DNA from: CAVQKZ01 sp963837325 | GTDB taxonomy: Bacteria; Actinomycetota; Actinomycetes; Mycobacteriales; Jatrophihabitantaceae | Direction: 5' to 3' | NCBI GenBank assembly: GCA_963837325.1 | Contig: CAWIMV010000001.1 | Location: 1,674,001 to 1,738,000, forward strand | Length of the DNA stretch: 64,000 nucleotides | Shown: in pieces, positions 7,846 to 16,449 of the stretch | Layout: each line of letters starts with the position of its first letter | Numbering within the stretch: the stretch's first letter is position 1 | Position numbers and translations under genes: made by a program | The notes under the pieces: generated by a model | The model's input: only the letters and a program-made list of their open reading frames with translations | What the model was told of the DNA's origin: nothing | Databases searched by the model: none

Positions 7846-8010
7846 CTGGGGCTTCGCTTCCTTGTGTCGTGCGTCGTGGTCATGCTCGGAGTGCACACGC
7901 GGCGCAGCAGCACGCAGCGGTGGTCACCATGGGAGTTCCGCAGACGCGTGCGCAGCGGGCAACCCCTCGATAATGCCATAACCGCCGCGGCGAACTGAAA
8001 CTGCGCCCAC

Positions 8011-8718
8011 TCAGAGCAGGTCGGGGCGGCGGGCTTCGGTGCGCTCCCGCGAACGCTCGGACCGCCACCGGGCGATCTCGGCGTGATTGCCCGAAAGCAG
8101 CACCGGCGGGACCTCGAGCCCCCGCCAGGACGCCGGTTTCGTGTACGCCGGCGCCTCGAGCAGCCCCGCCGCCCCCGCAGCGAACGAGTCGTCGTGGGCG
8201 GACTGGTCGTTTCCGAGCACTCCGGGTAGCAACCGCGACACCGCCTCGGCGATCACCAGCACCGCGGCTTCCCCGCCCGCGAGGACGTAGTCGCCCAAGC
8301 TGACCTCGATGACCGGCATCCGCTGCGCCGCATGCTCCACGACCCGGCCATCGATGCCCTCGTAGCGACCACAGGCGAAAAGCAACCAGGGCTGGGCCGC
8401 GAACTGAGCCGCCAGCTGTTGGCTGAACAGCCGCCCGGTGGGAGTCGGCACCACCAGCAGCGGTGGCCGCTCGCAGTCGGGCGGTACCAGCTCATCCAGC
8501 GCCCGGCCCCACGGCTCGGGCCGCATGACCATTCCCGGGCCGCCTCCGTAGGGCGTGTCGTCGACGGTCCGGTGCACGTCGTCGGTCCATTTCCGCAGGT
8601 CGTGCACCCGGACGTCGACCTGTCCGCGCTCGATCGCCTTGCCGAGCAGGGACTGCCGAAGTGGCGCGAGGTAGTCGGGAAAGATCGTCACCACGTCGAG
8701 CGTCAACTGGGCGCTCAC
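8011..8718 (-). CDS. trmD: tRNA (guanine-N1)-methyltransferase TrmD
   Basis: SPOUT-class enzyme making m1G37 in tRNAs, which prevents +1 frameshifting. A 235-residue protein with VVTIFPDYLAPL at the start, DDTPYGGGPGMVM, the SAM-knot segments ACGRYEGIDGR and SLGDYVLAGGEAA, and VPPVLLSGNH near the end. Its start overlaps the rimM stop by 4 bp, so rimM and trmD are coupled. The order rpsP-rimM-trmD-rplS is the classical trmD operon. Confidence 0.96.
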   Translation of the reverse strand: MSAQLTLDVVTIFPDYLAPLRQSLLGKAIERGQVDVRVHDLRKWTDDVHRTVDDTPYGGGPGMVMRPEPWGRALDELVPPDCERPPLLVVPTPTGRLFSQQLAAQFAAQPWLLFACGRYEGIDGRVVEHAAQRMPVIEVSLGDYVLAGGEAAVLVIAEAVSRLLPGVLGNDQSAHDDSFAAGAAGLLEAPAYTKPASWRGLEVPPVLLSGNHAEIARWRSERSRERTEARRPDLL

Positions 8719-9242
8719 AGGTCGAACAACCCCTCGGGCGGGTCGACGACGAGCCCGCCGCCCGTCACGTCCACGGTCGGGACGATCGCGGCCACGAACG
8801 GGATCAAGCGCTCAGCGCCGTCCACCTCGAGCACGAGGTATTCGGCTCCGGCCAGGTTCAGCACGTCGCGCACCGGTCCGAGCTCGACTCCGGACACGGT
8901 GCGGGCGAGCAACCCGACCAACTCCGAGGCGTAGAACTCGTCCGGGTCGTCCAGCGGCGGACGTTCAGCGGCTGGGACCACGAGCCGGACACCGTGCAAT
9001 GCCTCCGCGGCCGTGCGATCGGCGATTCCCTCGAAATGAACGACGAGCTTGCTGCCGCTGTGGTTGGCCGACTCCACGGTGAGGGGGCCAACCCCGGCCG
9101 GGTCGGTGTGCAGTCGGGACCCGGTCGCGAACCGTCGCTGCGGGTCATCGGTCCAGGGTTCGACGAACACGTCACCGCGTACGCCGCGCGCCGGACCGAC
9201 CCGGCCGACTGCGACGAGTTCGGCGTCCGAATCAGCGGGCAA
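8715..9242 (-). CDS. rimM: 16S rRNA processing protein RimM
   Basis: A 175-residue RimM, which helps mature the 30S head and binds S19. The N-terminal RimM domain (VAVGRVGPARGVRGDVFVEP) is followed by the PRC-barrel domain (DEFYASELVGL ... LIPFVAAIVPTVD). The start is TTG 9242, two bases after the khpA stop; no better ATG/GTG precedes the conserved VGRV segment. Coupled to trmD by a 4-bp overlap. Confidence 0.94.
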   Translation of the reverse strand: MPADSDAELVAVGRVGPARGVRGDVFVEPWTDDPQRRFATGSRLHTDPAGVGPLTVESANHSGSKLVVHFEGIADRTAAEALHGVRLVVPAAERPPLDDPDEFYASELVGLLARTVSGVELGPVRDVLNLAGAEYLVLEVDGAERLIPFVAAIVPTVDVTGGGLVVDPPEGLFDL

Positions 9243-9244
9243 AC

Positions 9245-9481
9245 TCAGCGCCGGTCGACGTCGACCACATCGACGCGAATGCCCTTGCCGCCGACCCCAG
9301 CGATCACCTGCCGCAGTGCCTTGGCGGTGCGTCCGTTGCGACCGATGACCCGACCGAGGTCCTCGGGATGGACCCGGACCTCGAGCCGCTGCCCCCGCCG
9401 GTTGTCGACCATGTCGACGCGAACGTCGTCAGGGTGGTCGACGATCCCGCGGATCAGGTGCTCGAGGGCCTCCTCGAGCAC
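9245..9481 (-). CDS. khpA: KH-domain RNA-binding protein KhpA
   Basis: A 78-residue single KH-domain protein (UPF0109/YlqC/KhpA). The GxxG-type loop is seen in VIGRNGRTAKAL, and the ending VRVDVVD is typical. KhpA binds RNA, in some Gram-positives together with KhpB/Jag, and affects cell elongation. Start GTG 9481 lies 1 bp after the rpsP stop. Its place between rpsP and rimM is the Gram-positive norm. Confidence 0.94.
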   Translation of the reverse strand: MLEEALEHLIRGIVDHPDDVRVDMVDNRRGQRLEVRVHPEDLGRVIGRNGRTAKALRQVIAGVGGKGIRVDVVDVDRR

Positions 9482-9482
9482 G

Positions 9483-10019
9483 TCAGCTCTCCGCCGGCTC
9501 GTCCGCCGCCGCCGGCGCGGAGGCCTCAGCAGCTGGCGCCTCGGCCGGTGCCTCGGCGGCTGGGGCTTCGGCTGCGGGCGTCTCGGTAGCGGGCGCTTCG
9601 TCGGAGGCGGGCTTGGCCGCCGCCTTGGCCGCCTTGGCCGGCCGCTTGCGCGGCGTCGTGGCCTCGGCCTCCGGCTCGCCGGTTGCGTCGGCGAGCGCGG
9701 CGTTGAACAGGGCCAGCTTGTCGGCCTTGGGCTCGGCCACCTTCATCGGCGGCGGGGCCGGCTCGCCCTTGAACCGCTGCCAGTCACCGGTCACCTTGAG
9801 GATCGCCGTCACCGCTTCGGTCGGCTGGGCACCCACGCCCAGCCAGTACGCGGCCCGCTCGCCGTCGACCCGAATGACCGACGGGTCGTTCTTCGGGTGG
9901 TATTCGCCGATGGTCTCGATCGAGCGACCGTCACGCTTGGTACGCGCGTCGGCGACCACGATTCGGTAGTGCGGCTCGCGCATCTTGCCCAGACGCATGA
10001 GCTTGATTTTTGTTGCCAC
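9483..10019 (-). CDS. rpsP: Ribosomal protein S16 with Ala-rich C-terminal tail
   Basis: Small-subunit protein bS16. Residues 1-~80 are canonical (IKLMRLGKMREPHYRIVVADAR, GRSIETIGEYHP). The remaining ~95 residues are a low-complexity Ala/Glu/Pro-rich, Lys-containing tail, with repeats of the type AEAPA. S16 is usually about 80-100 residues, and Ala-rich extensions are common in high-GC actinobacteria. Start is GTG 10019. First gene of the trmD operon here; ffh, often just upstream, is replaced by an unrelated divergent glucosidase gene. Confidence 0.96.
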   Translation of the reverse strand: MATKIKLMRLGKMREPHYRIVVADARTKRDGRSIETIGEYHPKNDPSVIRVDGERAAYWLGVGAQPTEAVTAILKVTGDWQRFKGEPAPPPMKVAEPKADKLALFNAALADATGEPEAEATTPRKRPAKAAKAAAKPASDEAPATETPAAEAPAAEAPAEAPAAEASAPAAADEPAES

Positions 10020-10211
10020 GGGTTCCGGTGCTCCAGACGTTGTCTACAGGTTGGCCGCGCCGAAACCGGGTGGGGCACACGGAAACGGGCGTCCGGATGG
10101 ACTGGCTGGCGCGGGGAGAGGGTCCGCGACCGGCCGGTACTCAGTGCGACATTCTGCCAGATCAGCTGGATGGAGGTGACCGCGCAGCCCGGATCGCGGT
10201 CGCCACTGCAC

Positions 10212-10217
10212 TAATCT
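10212..10217 (+). promoter_or_regulatory. Possible -10 element (leaderless start) for the GH1 gene
   Basis: TAATCT (fits TANNNT) is followed by exactly six bases and then the ATG at 10224. There is no Shine-Dalgarno before that ATG. With initiation about 6-7 bases after the -10, transcription would begin at the A of the start codon, as in many actinobacterial leaderless genes. No clear -35 was seen. Confidence 0.35.
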
Positions 10218-10223
10218 GCGGCC

Positions 10224-11678
10224 ATGGAGCCGACCGTCGCCGCCACGTCGGCGCAGCAACCGGACCAGCCCCCCCTCAGCTTTCCGGCCGGCTTCGTCTG
10301 GGGGACGGCGACGGCGGCCTACCAGATCGAAGGCGCGGTGCAGGCCGACGGACGTGGCCGGTCGATCTGGGACACCTTCTGCCATACGCCTGGGAAGATC
10401 CGCGGCGGCGACACCGCAGACGTCGCTACGGACCACTTCCACCGCTTCGCCGAAGATATCGCGATCATGGCCGATCTCGGCCTGTCGGGATATCGCTTCT
10501 CCGTCGCGTGGCCCCGGATCGTGCCCACCGGTTCGGGCCCGGTAAACCAGGCCGGGCTCGACTTCTACGGCCGCCTCGTCGACGGATTGCTCGAGCGGGC
10601 GATCACCCCGCTGCTCACGCTCTACCACTGGGATCTCCCGCAGCCGCTGCAGGATGCCGGTGGTTGGGCCAACCGCGAGACGGCGCAACGCTTTGCCGAG
10701 TACGCCCACGTGGTCGGCGAGTTCCTCGGCGACCGGGTCCCGACGATCACCACGTTCAACGAGCCGTGGTGCACCGCCTTTCTCGGTTACGGGACGGGCG
10801 TGCATGCGCCGGGCAGCACCGACAACGCGACCGCGCTCACGGCGGTGCATCACCTCAACCTCGCGCATGGCCTGGGCACGGCCGCCCTGCGCGCGGTACT
10901 GCCCACGACGGGGCAGGTCTCGCTGACACTCAACCTCGCCGAGGTGCAGGCCGGTTCGGATTCCGAGGCCGACCGCGACGCAGTGCGCCACGTCGACGGA
11001 ATCGCCAACCGGATCTTCCTCGACCCGGTCCTGAGCGGGCGCTATCCGGACGACGTGGTGGCCGACCTGCACCACATCACCGATTTCTCATTCGTGCGCG
11101 ACGGTGATCTGGCCACGATCGCCGCGCCGATCGATGTCCTTGGCGTCAACTACTACTCCCCCACGCTCGTCGCGGCCGCGACACCGGCGTTGCGTGCGCA
11201 GAGCACAGCGGAATGGATCAACGATCCGCAGAGCGCGCCCGGGCCCTCGCCCTATCCCGGCACCGACCTCGCCTACGCGCTGCCTCAGGACGGCCCCTAC
11301 ACCGCGATGGGCTGGCGGATCGAACCGGCCAGCCTCACCGAGCTGCTGTTGCGTGTGCATCGCGATCACGCCGGCCTACCGCTGGTCATCACCGAGAACG
11401 GCGCGGCTTTCGACGACGAGGTGTCAGCCGACGGTTCCGTGCACGACGGCGCGCGCATCGATTACGTCCGCGACCATCTCGCCGCCGTGCATGCCGCCAT
11501 CGCCCAGGGTGTCGACGTCCGCGGCTATTACCTGTGGTCGCTCTTGGACAACTTCGAATGGGCGTGGGGCTATTCGAAGCGTTTCGGCATCGTGCATGTC
11601 GACTTCGCCACGCAGGAACGCCGCCTGAAGGATTCCGCGCACTGGTACCGGGGCGTCGTGGCCGCCAACGGCGTGTGA
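10224..11678 (+). CDS. GH1 family beta-glucosidase
   Basis: Glycoside hydrolase family 1 enzyme, 484 residues, full length. It retains both catalytic glutamates: acid/base in TFNEPW (~179) and nucleophile in ITENG (~391). PAGFVWGTATAAYQIEGA near the start, YRFSVAWPRI, LYHWDLPQPL and the late NFEWAWGYSKRFG are family signatures. No signal peptide, so it probably hydrolyses imported beta-glucosides (cellobiose or plant aryl-glucosides) in the cytoplasm. No transporter or LacI regulator adjoins it. Ends at a strong hairpin. Substrate cannot be told from sequence alone. Confidence 0.95.
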   Translation: MEPTVAATSAQQPDQPPLSFPAGFVWGTATAAYQIEGAVQADGRGRSIWDTFCHTPGKIRGGDTADVATDHFHRFAEDIAIMADLGLSGYRFSVAWPRIVPTGSGPVNQAGLDFYGRLVDGLLERAITPLLTLYHWDLPQPLQDAGGWANRETAQRFAEYAHVVGEFLGDRVPTITTFNEPWCTAFLGYGTGVHAPGSTDNATALTAVHHLNLAHGLGTAALRAVLPTTGQVSLTLNLAEVQAGSDSEADRDAVRHVDGIANRIFLDPVLSGRYPDDVVADLHHITDFSFVRDGDLATIAAPIDVLGVNYYSPTLVAAATPALRAQSTAEWINDPQSAPGPSPYPGTDLAYALPQDGPYTAMGWRIEPASLTELLLRVHRDHAGLPLVITENGAAFDDEVSADGSVHDGARIDYVRDHLAAVHAAIAQGVDVRGYYLWSLLDNFEWAWGYSKRFGIVHVDFATQERRLKDSAHWYRGVVAANGV

Positions 11679-11755
11679 ATGCTGCGGGGTAGCCGGTTCG
11701 ACACGCGGGTGCGCCTACCCGAGCTGGGCCCATCGTGCTGGTAGGAAACGACGTA

Positions 11756-11786
11756 GGGCTGCTTCAGGTATGAGTTGAAGCAGCCC
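11756..11786. terminator. Strong hairpin between convergent genes
   Basis: A perfect 11-bp inverted repeat, GGGCTGCTTCA (11756-11766) and TGAAGCAGCCC (11776-11786), with a 9-base loop. It lies between the end of the GH1 gene (+) and the end of the amidohydrolase gene (-). There is no U-tract on either side, which is usual for high-GC actinobacteria. Best read as a bidirectional terminator. Confidence 0.75.
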
Positions 11787-11814
11787 GAATCACAATCGGG
11801 CGCGGGGGGCGGCG

Positions 11815-12891
11815 TCAGCCCACGACCGCTCCGCGCAGCACCATCCGGCGTGGCGCGTGGATCGTCGCCAGGTCGGTGCGCGGATCGGCGTCGTACACGA
11901 CGAAATCCGCGGGAGCGCCCTCGGCCAGCCCCGGCAGTCCCAGCCACTCGCGCCCGCGCCACGACGCCTGGGCAATGACGTCCCGCTGCGGTATCCCAGC
12001 GCCGACCAGCGCGCGGATCTCGTCGCGGATCAGGCCGTGCGGCAACGAGCCGCCCGCGTCGGTGCCCGTGTAGATCGGTACCCCGGCCTCGAAGGCCGAC
12101 CGGATGCGATCACGCGAGGTGGCGTAGAGCGCGCGCATATGGGCGGCGTAGACCGGGAACTTGGCTGCCGCGGCCGCCGCGATGCCCGGGTTGTTGTCGA
12201 TGTTGATGAGGGTGGGCACGACGGCGATACCGCGCTCGACCACGCTGTCGATCAGTTCCGTGGTCAGACCGGTGCCGTGCTCGATCGAGTCGATGCCGGC
12301 CGCGATCAACCCCGGTAGCGCGTCCTCGCCGAACACGTGCGCGGCCACCCGGGCGCCGAGCTCGTGCGCCCTGGCCACGGCCGCGGCCAGCGCGTCGTCG
12401 GGCCAGGTCGGGGCGAGGTCGCCGATCGAGCGGTCGATCCAGTCGGCGGCGAGCTTGACCCAGCCGTCGCCGCGCGCGGCCTGCGTGCTCACCTCGTCGA
12501 CCAGCTGGTCCGGTTCGATCTCGATCCCGAGGTCACGGATGTAGCGCTTAGGGCGGGCGATGTGCCGGCCGGCCCGGATCAGCCGGGGCAGGTCATCGCG
12601 GGCCTGCACCGACGTGTTGTCGACCGGCGAGCCGGCATCGCGCAGCAGCAGGGCGCCGGCGCCGCGGTCCAGCAACGCCTGCTCGGCCTGCCTGTCGGCC
12701 TCCGGGACGTGGCCGTGCGGGGCCAAGCCGATATGGCAGTGCGCGTCGACGAAGCCGGGGATGACCCATCCTCCGTTGGCCAACGACTCGGCTTCGCCGC
12801 TCGGGCGGGTGAACGTCAGGCGCCCGTCGAGCACCCACGCGTCGCGTTCTGTCTCGTCGGGCAGGAAAACGCCGCGCAGGTGCAACACCAT
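11815..12891 (-). CDS. Amidohydrolase family protein (imidazolonepropionase-like)
   Basis: A 358-residue metal-dependent amidohydrolase. The order of motifs fits the superfamily: VIPGFVDAHCHIG (~45), a Lys in GWVKLAADW that may be the carbamylated bridging residue, AAHVFGED, SIEHGTG and the catalytic Asp in YTGTDAGG. The C-terminal GLAEGAPADFVVYDADP returns to the small beta-sandwich. No signal peptide. Members hydrolyse cyclic amides, dipeptides or similar C-N bonds; the substrate is not predictable. It follows the HIT gene by 21 bp and is probably co-transcribed with thrS-HIT, in the slot pgsA occupies in mycobacteria. Confidence 0.85.
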   Translation of the reverse strand: MVLHLRGVFLPDETERDAWVLDGRLTFTRPSGEAESLANGGWVIPGFVDAHCHIGLAPHGHVPEADRQAEQALLDRGAGALLLRDAGSPVDNTSVQARDDLPRLIRAGRHIARPKRYIRDLGIEIEPDQLVDEVSTQAARGDGWVKLAADWIDRSIGDLAPTWPDDALAAAVARAHELGARVAAHVFGEDALPGLIAAGIDSIEHGTGLTTELIDSVVERGIAVVPTLINIDNNPGIAAAAAAKFPVYAAHMRALYATSRDRIRSAFEAGVPIYTGTDAGGSLPHGLIRDEIRALVGAGIPQRDVIAQASWRGREWLGLPGLAEGAPADFVVYDADPRTDLATIHAPRRMVLRGAVVG

Positions 12892-12912
12892 GCCGCTCAG
12901 GCTAGTGACGGC

Positions 12913-13464
12913 CTAAACCCATGAGTGCGCGAGACGTTCGCGGGCGTCGGCGAGCAACTCCGGTAACACGCGCGTCTGGGCCACCACCGGTATGAAGTTG
13001 GTGTCGCCGCCCCACCGCGGGACGACGTGCTGGTGCAGGTGTGCGGCGATTCCGGCGCCGGCGACCGCGCCCTGGTTGAGCCCGACGTTGAAGCCGTGGG
13101 GCGACATCGCCGCGCGGAGGGTGCGCATCGCCCGTTGCGTCAGATCGCCGACCTCGGCCACCTCGGCCGGGCTCAAATCCACGTAGTCGGCGACATGGCG
13201 GTACGGGACGACCATGAGGTGCCCCGAGTTGTACGGGTACAGGTTGAGCACGACGTAGGCCAGCTCGCCGCGGGCGACGATCAGGCCGTCTTCGTCACTG
13301 CCCGAAGGGACCCGGCAGAACGGGCAGTCATCGCCGGCCTCGCCGTGGGGCGGCTTGTTCTCGCCCTGGATGTAGACCATGCGGTGCGGTGTCCACAGCC
13401 GGCCGAACGCGTCCGCGTCACCGGCGAAGCGGGTCGACGATTCGGCCCCGGGTGGCTCGCTCAC
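12913..13464 (-). CDS. HIT-domain protein, Ap4A phosphorylase-like (Rv2613c type)
   Basis: A 183-residue HIT protein. The histidine triad is HLHQHVVPRWGG (~140), preceded by LNLYPYNSGHLMVVPYRH, the pattern I know from the mycobacterial Ap4A phosphorylase Rv2613c. It has a CPFCR Cys pair (~47-50), a likely zinc site, and WTPHRMVYI near the start. The enzyme splits diadenosine tetraphosphate with phosphate to ATP and ADP. Start GTG 13464 overlaps the thrS stop by 4 bp (GTGA). ThrRS-type synthetases make Ap4A as a side product, so the pairing is chemically sensible and is conserved in actinobacteria. Confidence 0.88.
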   Translation of the reverse strand: MSEPPGAESSTRFAGDADAFGRLWTPHRMVYIQGENKPPHGEAGDDCPFCRVPSGSDEDGLIVARGELAYVVLNLYPYNSGHLMVVPYRHVADYVDLSPAEVAEVGDLTQRAMRTLRAAMSPHGFNVGLNQGAVAGAGIAAHLHQHVVPRWGGDTNFIPVVAQTRVLPELLADARERLAHSWV

Positions 13465-15506
13465 GAGTACAGCGCGGCCGTCGGCGAGGCGTTGACCCGT
13501 TTGGCGACGGTGTCGACGATCTCGGCCACAGCCTGGTCGACGGGAATGCCGTTTCGCTGCTCGCCGTCGCGATAGCGGAACGACACCGCGCCCGCCTCGA
13601 CGTCGGCCGAGCCGGCGATGAGCATGAACGGCACCTTCGCCTTCTGCGCGGTGCGAATCTTCTTCTGCATGCGGTCGTCGGAGTCGTCGACCTCGACTCG
13701 GATCCCGTGCGCCCGCAAGCGATCGGCGACGTCGTTGAGATAGCCGACCTGCTCGGCGCTGATCGGGATGCCGGTCACCTGCACCGGTGACAGCCAGGCC
13801 GGGAACGCTCCGGCGTAATGCTCGGTGAGCACGCCGACGAAGCGCTCGATCGAGCCGAACAACGCACGGTGGATCATCACCGGCTGGTGCCGTTCGCCGT
13901 CGTCACCCTGGTACTCCAGCTCGAAGCGCTGCGGCATGTTGAAGTCGAGTTGGATCGTGGACATCTGCCAGGTACGGCCGATCGCGTCGCGAGCCTGCAC
14001 CGAGATCTTGGGCCCGTAGAACGCCGCGCCACCCGGGTCGGGCACCAACTCGAGCCCGGACTCGGCGGCCACGTCGGCCAGCGTGGCGGTGGCTTGGTCC
14101 CAGATCTCGTCGGAGCCGATGTACTTGTCCGGATCCTTCGTCGAGAGCTCCAGGTAGAAGTCCTCGAGCCCGTAGTCGCGCAGCAGGTCGAGCACGAAGG
14201 TCAGCAGCGAGCGCAGTTCGTCCTTGACCTGATCCGGAGTGGCGTAGATGTGGGCGTCGTCCATGGTCAAGCCGCGTACCCGGGTGAGGCCGTGCACGAC
14301 GCCGGACTTCTCGTACCGGTAGACCGTCCCGAACTCGAACATCCGCAGGGGCAACTCGCGGTAGGAACGCCCCCGCGCCCGGAAGATCAGGCAGTGCATC
14401 GGGCAGTTCATCGGCTTCAGGTAGTAATCCTGGCCGGGCTTGCGCAGCTCGCCGTCGGGACCGTATTCGGCGTCGACATGCATGGGCGGGAACATGCTGT
14501 CGGCGAACCAGCCCAAGTGTCCGGAGATCTCGTAGAGCCGGCTCTTGGTGATGTGCGGGGTGTTGACGAACTCGTAGCCGGCTTCGACGTGCCGGGCCCG
14601 GGAGTAGTCCTCCATCTCCTTGCGCAGCACCCCGCCCTTGGGGTGGAAGACCGGCAGTCCGGAGCCGAGCTCGTCAGGGAAGCTGAACAGGTCCAGTTCG
14701 GCGCCGAGCTTGCGGTGGTCGCGCTTGGCCGCCTCGTCGAGGCGGGTCAGGTAGGCCTTGAGATCGTCGCGGCTGGCCCACGCGGTGCCGTAGATCCGCT
14801 GCAGTTGCTCGTTGTTCTCGTTGCCGCGCCAATACGCGGCCGCGGTGCGCATCAGCTTGAACGCCGGAATCCGCCTGGTCGTGGGTAGATGGGGGCCCCG
14901 GCAGAGGTCGGTCCAGACCCGCTGACCGCTCTTCGCGTCGAGGTTGTCGTACATCGTCAGGCCGCCGGCGCCCACCTCCACACTGGCCTCGTCGCCGGCT
15001 TCGCCCTTCAGGCCGACGAGCTCCAGTTTGAACTTCTCGCCGGCGAGCTCGGCGCGGGCGTCGTCGTCGCTGATCGCGCGGCGGGCGAAGCGCTGCGCGG
15101 CCTTGACGATCTCGCCCATCCGCTGTTCGAGGGCGGAAAGGTCGTCCGGGGTGAACGGCCGTGCCGGCAGGAAGTCGTAGTAGAAGCCGTCCTCCACCGG
15201 CGGCCCGATCCCCAGCAAGGTGCCGGGAAACAGGTCCTGAACCGCTTGGGCCAACACGTGCGCGGCCGAGTGCCGCACCACGGCCAAACCGTCCGGCGAA
15301 GCGGCGGTGACGACTTCGACCTCGGTGTCGGTGTCCGGTGCCCAGGCCAGGTCCTTGAGTTCGGCGCTGCCGAGGTCGCGGACGACGACCGCGCCGCCGG
15401 GACCCGACTCGTCGATCCCGGCAGCGCGCAACGCGTCGAGCGCCGTGGTGCCGGCCGCGACCCGGACGGTCTGGGCGGGCGCGGGCGGGACGACGCTGGC
15501 AGACAC
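13461..15506 (-). CDS. thrS: Threonyl-tRNA synthetase
   Basis: Class II synthetase that charges tRNA-Thr. It has an N-terminal TGS domain (to ~65), an editing domain with HSAAHVLAQA, the SAD region CRGPHLPTT, then the catalytic core with KPMNCPMHCLIF, YRYEKSG and RVRGLTMDD, and an anticodon-binding domain ending PVDQAVAEIV. The start GTG 15506 (VSASVVPPAP) is chosen because a GAGGAG sequence lies 7-8 bases upstream; it gives 681 residues. The frame is open to 15545 but that extension is Ser/Arg-rich and lacks an RBS. First gene of thrS-HIT-amidohydrolase, divergent from the IclR gene. Confidence 0.97.
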   Translation of the reverse strand: MSASVVPPAPAQTVRVAAGTTALDALRAAGIDESGPGGAVVVRDLGSAELKDLAWAPDTDTEVEVVTAASPDGLAVVRHSAAHVLAQAVQDLFPGTLLGIGPPVEDGFYYDFLPARPFTPDDLSALEQRMGEIVKAAQRFARRAISDDDARAELAGEKFKLELVGLKGEAGDEASVEVGAGGLTMYDNLDAKSGQRVWTDLCRGPHLPTTRRIPAFKLMRTAAAYWRGNENNEQLQRIYGTAWASRDDLKAYLTRLDEAAKRDHRKLGAELDLFSFPDELGSGLPVFHPKGGVLRKEMEDYSRARHVEAGYEFVNTPHITKSRLYEISGHLGWFADSMFPPMHVDAEYGPDGELRKPGQDYYLKPMNCPMHCLIFRARGRSYRELPLRMFEFGTVYRYEKSGVVHGLTRVRGLTMDDAHIYATPDQVKDELRSLLTFVLDLLRDYGLEDFYLELSTKDPDKYIGSDEIWDQATATLADVAAESGLELVPDPGGAAFYGPKISVQARDAIGRTWQMSTIQLDFNMPQRFELEYQGDDGERHQPVMIHRALFGSIERFVGVLTEHYAGAFPAWLSPVQVTGIPISAEQVGYLNDVADRLRAHGIRVEVDDSDDRMQKKIRTAQKAKVPFMLIAGSADVEAGAVSFRYRDGEQRNGIPVDQAVAEIVDTVAKRVNASPTAALYS

Positions 15507-15643
15507 GCAAGGGCTCCTCGGAACGGTCGGGCGGGACGTCGACATGGATCGACACCGAGAATGCTAGTGCGGCGCCCCCCTTCGGCCGACCGCATATCCG
15601 CAGTCGCGTGGACAGCACGCGCTGCGTACCGAAGGATAGGCCG

Positions 15644-16438
15644 GTGGCCCCCACCACGGAGACCGAGACGGAGAGCGGCCGATCAGTCCTGCGGCGAGCC
15701 CTTTCGATCCTGGACGCCTTCGAATACCGCGACCGCGACATCACGCTGACCGAGCTGGCCCGCCGCACGGGCCTGCCGAAGGCCACCGTCTTCCGGATGG
15801 TCAGCGAACTCGTGCGTTGGGGCGCTGTCGAACGCAGCGAGCACGGCTACCAGCTCGGCGTGCGGCTGTTCATGCTGGGCGAGAAGGTGCCGCGCCAGTG
15901 CAGCCTGCGCGACATCGCCCTGCCGTTCCTCGAGGACCTCTACGAGGCCACCCACGAGAACGTCAATCTCGGTGTCCTGCACGGCAGCGACGTACTGTTC
16001 CTGGCCCGCGTGGCCGGGCACCTGTCGTCCGATGTCGTGCTGCGCGTCGGCGACACGCTGCCTGCGCACAGCACCTCCATCGGCAAAGCGCTGTTGGCCC
16101 ACGCGTCGCACGAGGTGGTGCAGCAGGTGCTCGACGGAGGGTTGTCGCGGTTGACCCCCAGCACGGTGGTCATGCCCGGCATGTTCCTGCGTCAGCTCCG
16201 CACGATCGCCGAACGCGGTTACTCGGTGAACTCCGAGGAGACGCACCGCGGCGTGGTGTCGGTGGCCGCGCCCGTCTTCGGCCCGAGCGGCGCGGCCGTC
16301 GCCGCCATCTCGATCACCGGACGCCTCGGCCGCGTCGACGTGCACCGACTCGCGCCAGCCGTCCGCACGGCGGCCACGACCCTGTCCCGGGTCATCGCTA
16401 CCGAGAAGGACGAGTTCGGGCCGACGATCCGCGACTGA
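15644..16438 (+). CDS. IclR-family transcriptional regulator
   Basis: A 264-residue IclR-type regulator. The N-terminal winged helix-turn-helix (SVLRRALSILDAF ... LTELARRTGLPKATVFRMVSEL) precedes the GAF-like effector domain with the usual THSTSIGKALLA-like segment (AHSTSIGKALLAHA) and the ending GVVSVAAPVFG. Members bind short palindromes and respond to aromatic or sugar-derived ligands. GTG 15644 is chosen because GAAGGA lies 7 bases upstream; GTG 15608 would add 12 residues. It is convergent with the ThDP-enzyme gene and is the likely regulator of the adjoining catabolic genes (inference). Confidence 0.93.
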   Translation: MAPTTETETESGRSVLRRALSILDAFEYRDRDITLTELARRTGLPKATVFRMVSELVRWGAVERSEHGYQLGVRLFMLGEKVPRQCSLRDIALPFLEDLYEATHENVNLGVLHGSDVLFLARVAGHLSSDVVLRVGDTLPAHSTSIGKALLAHASHEVVQQVLDGGLSRLTPSTVVMPGMFLRQLRTIAERGYSVNSEETHRGVVSVAAPVFGPSGAAVAAISITGRLGRVDVHRLAPAVRTAATTLSRVIATEKDEFGPTIRD

Positions 16439-16449
16439 GCCCGCTCAGT
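16434..16449. terminator. Hairpin holding both stop codons of two convergent genes
   Basis: ACTGAGC (16434-16440) and GCTCAGT (16443-16449) form perfect 7-bp arms around CC. The IclR stop TGA (16436-16438) lies in the left arm and the ThDP-enzyme stop (16445-16447, minus strand) in the right arm. The loop of two bases is tight, so the RNA hairpin would open a base pair. Possible bidirectional terminator. Confidence 0.45.

Noticed and set aside
6535..7998. ~487-codon plus-strand frame opposite lepB and rplS
   Set aside because: Complement of two conserved genes; low-complexity Arg/Gly content.
7846..8010. Promoter for rplS at the TAATGCCATAA patch (7971-7981)
   Set aside because: The minus strand shows no TANNNT hexamer with a matching -35; the segment is also within a co-directional operon.
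9500..9660. Repeated GC-rich units as a CRISPR or minisatellite
   Set aside because: In-frame Ala/Pro/Glu codons of the S16 tail; no spacer-repeat structure.
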